48,314 bases of DNA from Clostridia bacterium (lineage in GTDB: Bacteria; Bacillota; Clostridia; TANB77; UBA1234): positions 1 to 48,314 of the forward strand of contig JAFYBZ010000029.1 in NCBI GenBank assembly GCA_017539905.1, written 5' to 3'. Under the pieces are notes generated by a model that was not told the DNA's origin, made no database searches, and saw only the letters and a list, made by a program, of their open reading frames with translations. Within the stretch, counting starts at the first letter, position 1. Each line of letters opens with the position of its first letter. Shown here piece by piece: positions 46,246 to 48,314 of this stretch. A program made the translations under genes and the position numbers.

Positions 46246-46509
46246 GTGCTTCCACTTATTAATAATTTTGTGTATCCACCTCATTATAAAATATTGCGTA
46301 TCACTAGTTTAGCTGAGGGATTTTCAAAAATTTTTTTGATTGTTTGTGTATTGTATACTTTAATATATGCTTGCATTATGATAAAGAACAAAGATGGAGA
46401 TAAAAAAGAACATTCAAAGAAAATGATGAAACATGGAATATTTGGATGTGTTTTTTTTATTCTTGTTATAATAGTTGCTATATTAATTAGAACGATTTTT
46501 CAAGAATAA
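46246..46509 (+). CDS. small two-helix membrane protein, copy 2
   Basis: The GTG start lies 10 bases after AGGAG. The 87-residue product has two hydrophobic helices (about 24-46 and 65-84) and a basic loop IKNKDGDKKEHSKKMMKHGI that aligns with the loop of the copy at 45756. The N-terminal parts differ strongly. It lies between the ung-tail remnant and the full trmFO, in the same relative place as copy 1. Function unknown. Confidence 0.55.
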   Translation: MLPLINNFVYPPHYKILRITSLAEGFSKIFLIVCVLYTLIYACIMIKNKDGDKKEHSKKMMKHGIFGCVFFILVIIVAILIRTIFQE

Positions 46510-46562
46510 GTAAGTGCTGCGACAGGTAATAATCATTACTATAATAATGAAAGAGAGAAATA

Positions 46563-47844
46563 ATGAATAATAGTATAAATGTTATTGGTGGTGGATTAGC
46601 TCGGGTGTGAAGCTGCATACCAAATTGCTAAAAGAGGAATTAAAGTTAAACTATATGAGATGAAACCTATTAAGTTTTCACCTGCACATACAAATGAAAA
46701 CTTAGCAGAGATAGTGTGTAGCAATTCTTTTAAATCAAATTTGATTACTAATGCTTGTGGACTTTTAAAAGAAGAACTTCGTATGCTAGATAGCTTATTA
46801 ATTAAATGTGCAGATGAGTGTAAGGTCCCAGCAGGGCAAGCTTTAGCGGTAGATAGGGAAGAGTTTTCAAAGTTAGTTACTAAAGAAATTGAAAACAATC
46901 CTAATATAGAAATAATAAAAGAAGAAGTTACTATAATTCCAGATGATGAAATTACTATAATTGCTACAGGTCCTTTAACATCAGAAGGACTAGAAGAAGA
47001 AATAAAAAGATTAACAGGACAAGAAAAATTATTTTTCTATGACGCTCAAGCTCCAATTGTCACAAAAGAAAGCATAGATATGTCAAAAGCTTTTACTGCA
47101 GATAGGTATGGTAAAGGTGAGAGTGATTACATTAATTGCCCAATGACAAAAGAAGAGTATGAAGCTTTTTATAGAGAGTTAATACATGCAGAAAAAGTTG
47201 AGCTTCATGATTTTGAAAAAGGTGGATTATTTGAAGGCTGCATGCCAATTGAAGAAATGGCAAGAAGAGGTTCTCAAACATTAACTTATGGTCCATTAAA
47301 ACCAGTGGGATTTGGCAAACTTGGTGATGTTTATGCAGTAGTACAATTAAGACAAGATAATATAGAAGGCACTTTATACAATTTAGTTGGATTTCAAACT
47401 AATCTTAAATTTGGAGAGCAAAAAAGAGTTTTCTCAATGATACCTGCTTTACACGATGCAGAATTTGTTAAGTATGGTGTTATGCATAGAAATACTTTTA
47501 TTAATTCTCCGGAACTATTAGACGCAACATATAATTTAAAAGGAACAAAAATTTTTTTTGCCGGTCAAATAAGTGGAGTAGAAGGATATGTGGAATCTAT
47601 TGCTTCTGGATTTGTGAGCGCTATTAATGCTGTTCAAATGTTTAACAATAAAGGAAAAATTATTTTTGACAAAGAAACAATTATTGGATCACTTGCTGAG
47701 TATATATCTACAACACATGATGATTTTCAACCTATGAATGCAAATTTTGGGTTGTTTAATACCGGTATTAGATTTAAATCAAAACAAGATAAATATGAGT
47801 TCTATGCAAATCGAGCTCTAAATAAGATTAAGGAGATGCGCTAA
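46563..47844 (+). CDS. trmFO: tRNA m5U54 methyltransferase TrmFO, requiring a +1 shift at codon 14
   Basis: TrmFO makes 5-methyluridine at position 54 of tRNA with folate and FAD. The frame starts at ATG 46563 and reads NVIGGGLA, then CGG (46602) GTG TGA. Skipping C46602 gives GCEAAYQIAKRGIKVKLYEMKP and a complete enzyme of 426 residues, the usual length. Other TrmFO signs are ECKVPAGQALAVDRE, TIIATGPLTSEGL and FFAGQISGVEGYVESIASG. Only the FAD-binding GxGxxG loop is affected, and the break lies at its central glycine. The stop codon overlaps the next start. A start at 46660 would lose the FAD loop. Recoding or a conserved sequence artefact are the options. Confidence 0.9.
46599..46605 (+). 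other. +1 recoding site candidate in trmFO (GCT CGG G)
   Basis: C46602 is extra. Without it GGG encodes the loop glycine. In zero frame CGG GTG is followed at once by TGA at 46608. Confidence 0.62.
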
Positions 47845-48314
47845 TGAAAAAAATAATAATTTGTTTAATGCTTGTAATTAGTTTAATGATGATGGCAACT
47901 TCTTTTGCAGCAAGCGTTAATGTTCAAATTAATGGAGAAATGATTGATTTTACAGATGCAAATGGAAATAAAGTGGAAGCTCAAACTATTAATAGTAGAA
48001 CCATGGTTCCACTTCGCAAAATATTTGAAGTGTTAAATTGCGACATAGATTGGGATGGAACAACCAAGACAGTTACTGCTAAACAAAAAGATAAAACAAT
48101 TATTTTACAAATAGATAATAAGATAGCTACTATAAAAGATAAAACATTAAATAAAGAGGAAGAAATCACATTAGATAGTGAACCAATAATATTTGAAAAT
48201 AGAACCTTGGTTCCATTAAGATTCATTGGCGAAAGCCTTGGAAAAACAGTAGCTTGGGATGCTGGAAATAAGACAGCTATTATTATTGATTATGATGAAT
48301 TAGCAAAAATAATT
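47844..48314 (+). CDS. secreted protein with copper amine oxidase N-terminal-like domain, 3' end missing
   Basis: The ATG overlaps the trmFO stop and follows AAGGAG. The first 157 residues show a signal peptide (MKKIIICLMLVISLMMM, cut near SFA-AS) and two copper-amine-oxidase N1 style motifs: NSRTMVPLRKIFEVLNCDIDWD and NRTLVPLRFIGESLGKTVAWD. This domain is common in clostridial cell-wall proteins and is not itself an oxidase. The gene continues past the window, so its full architecture is unknown. Confidence 0.8.
   Translation, partial: MKKIIICLMLVISLMMMATSFAASVNVQINGEMIDFTDANGNKVEAQTINSRTMVPLRKIFEVLNCDIDWDGTTKTVTAKQKDKTIILQIDNKIATIKDKTLNKEEEITLDSEPIIFENRTLVPLRFIGESLGKTVAWDAGNKTAIIIDYDELAKII

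Noticed and set aside
45756..46509. Conjugative VirB2-like pilins
   Set aside because: Two helices and a basic loop are too little, and no conjugation genes are nearby.
46660..47844. trmFO starting at the ATG 46660
   Set aside because: It removes the FAD-binding loop, which is encoded immediately upstream in a frame joined at CGG.

Overview
The window comes from a low-GC, monoderm, anaerobic Firmicute, most likely an uncultured gut clostridial lineage. The signs are AT-rich DNA (roughly one third GC by eye), strong GGAGG ribosome-binding sites, an oxygen-sensitive class III ribonucleotide reductase, a BofA-type sporulation protein, SepF and DivIVA division proteins, and Firmicute-style gene order. 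Assignment below class is inference. I saw no tRNA, rRNA, CRISPR array, insertion sequence or prophage.

Layout. 1-1.9 kb: 3' part of nrdD with a thioredoxin-like tail. 2-5.2 kb (minus): a large surface protein with a pilin-like N-terminus. 5.4-8.2 kb: a membrane-anchored glycerophosphodiesterase, a P-loop kinase-like protein and the tRNA hydroxylation protein TrhP. 8.3-11.4 kb: a 738-residue protein with an ADP-ribosyltransferase-like domain, then a pseudouridine synthase. 11.4-12.7 kb: a small membrane protein, then rplU-rpmA. 12.9-20.8 kb: a 1857-residue membrane-anchored protein with a C-terminal M23-like domain, a second anchored protein, then obg. 20.8-22.2 kb: bofA and a glycosyltransferase. 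22.2-25.7 kb: rpmG-secE-nusG-rplK-rplA-rplJ-rplL, ending at a terminator without rpoBC. 25.7-27 kb: two orphan membrane proteins and a REP-like element. 27-34.4 kb: mutS-mutL-miaA and an HlyD-like protein. 34.5-38.6 kb: sepF, divIVA, a cyclophilin lipoprotein, ruvA and rarA. 38.6-41.3 kb: a protein-kinase-like protein and a small protein with two IF3-C-like modules. 41.3-43.7 kb (minus): rlhA. 43.8-48.3 kb: an anchored protein, nfo, ung, a rearranged ung-trmFO interval with two paralogous small membrane proteins and a trmFO fragment, full trmFO, and the start of a secreted protein.

The most striking signal is a shared frame break in three translation-related genes: obg (ribosome-assembly GTPase), miaA (tRNA i6A37) and trmFO (tRNA m5U54). 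Each needs a +1 shift near its start codon. At all five break points (one in obg, two in miaA, one in each trmFO copy) the zero-frame codon is CGG, and skipping its C restores a GGN glycine, in four cases a conserved nucleotide-binding-loop residue. The two trmFO copies differ at about 15 synonymous positions and share the extra C, so a random sequencing error or a decaying gene is unlikely. I propose programmed +1 recoding at CGG (or four-base CGGN decoding as Gly), possibly as feedback control of translation-quality genes. CGG is otherwise very rare here, and I found it in frame as arginine only in a handful of other genes. Systematic consensus error is the main alternative.

How genes cooperate: mutS/mutL, nfo, ung, ruvA and rarA form a repair-rich set. 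miaA, trmFO, trhP, rlhA and the RluA-family enzyme modify tRNA or rRNA. The ribosomal operons carry recognisable leader elements (L21, L1, L10).
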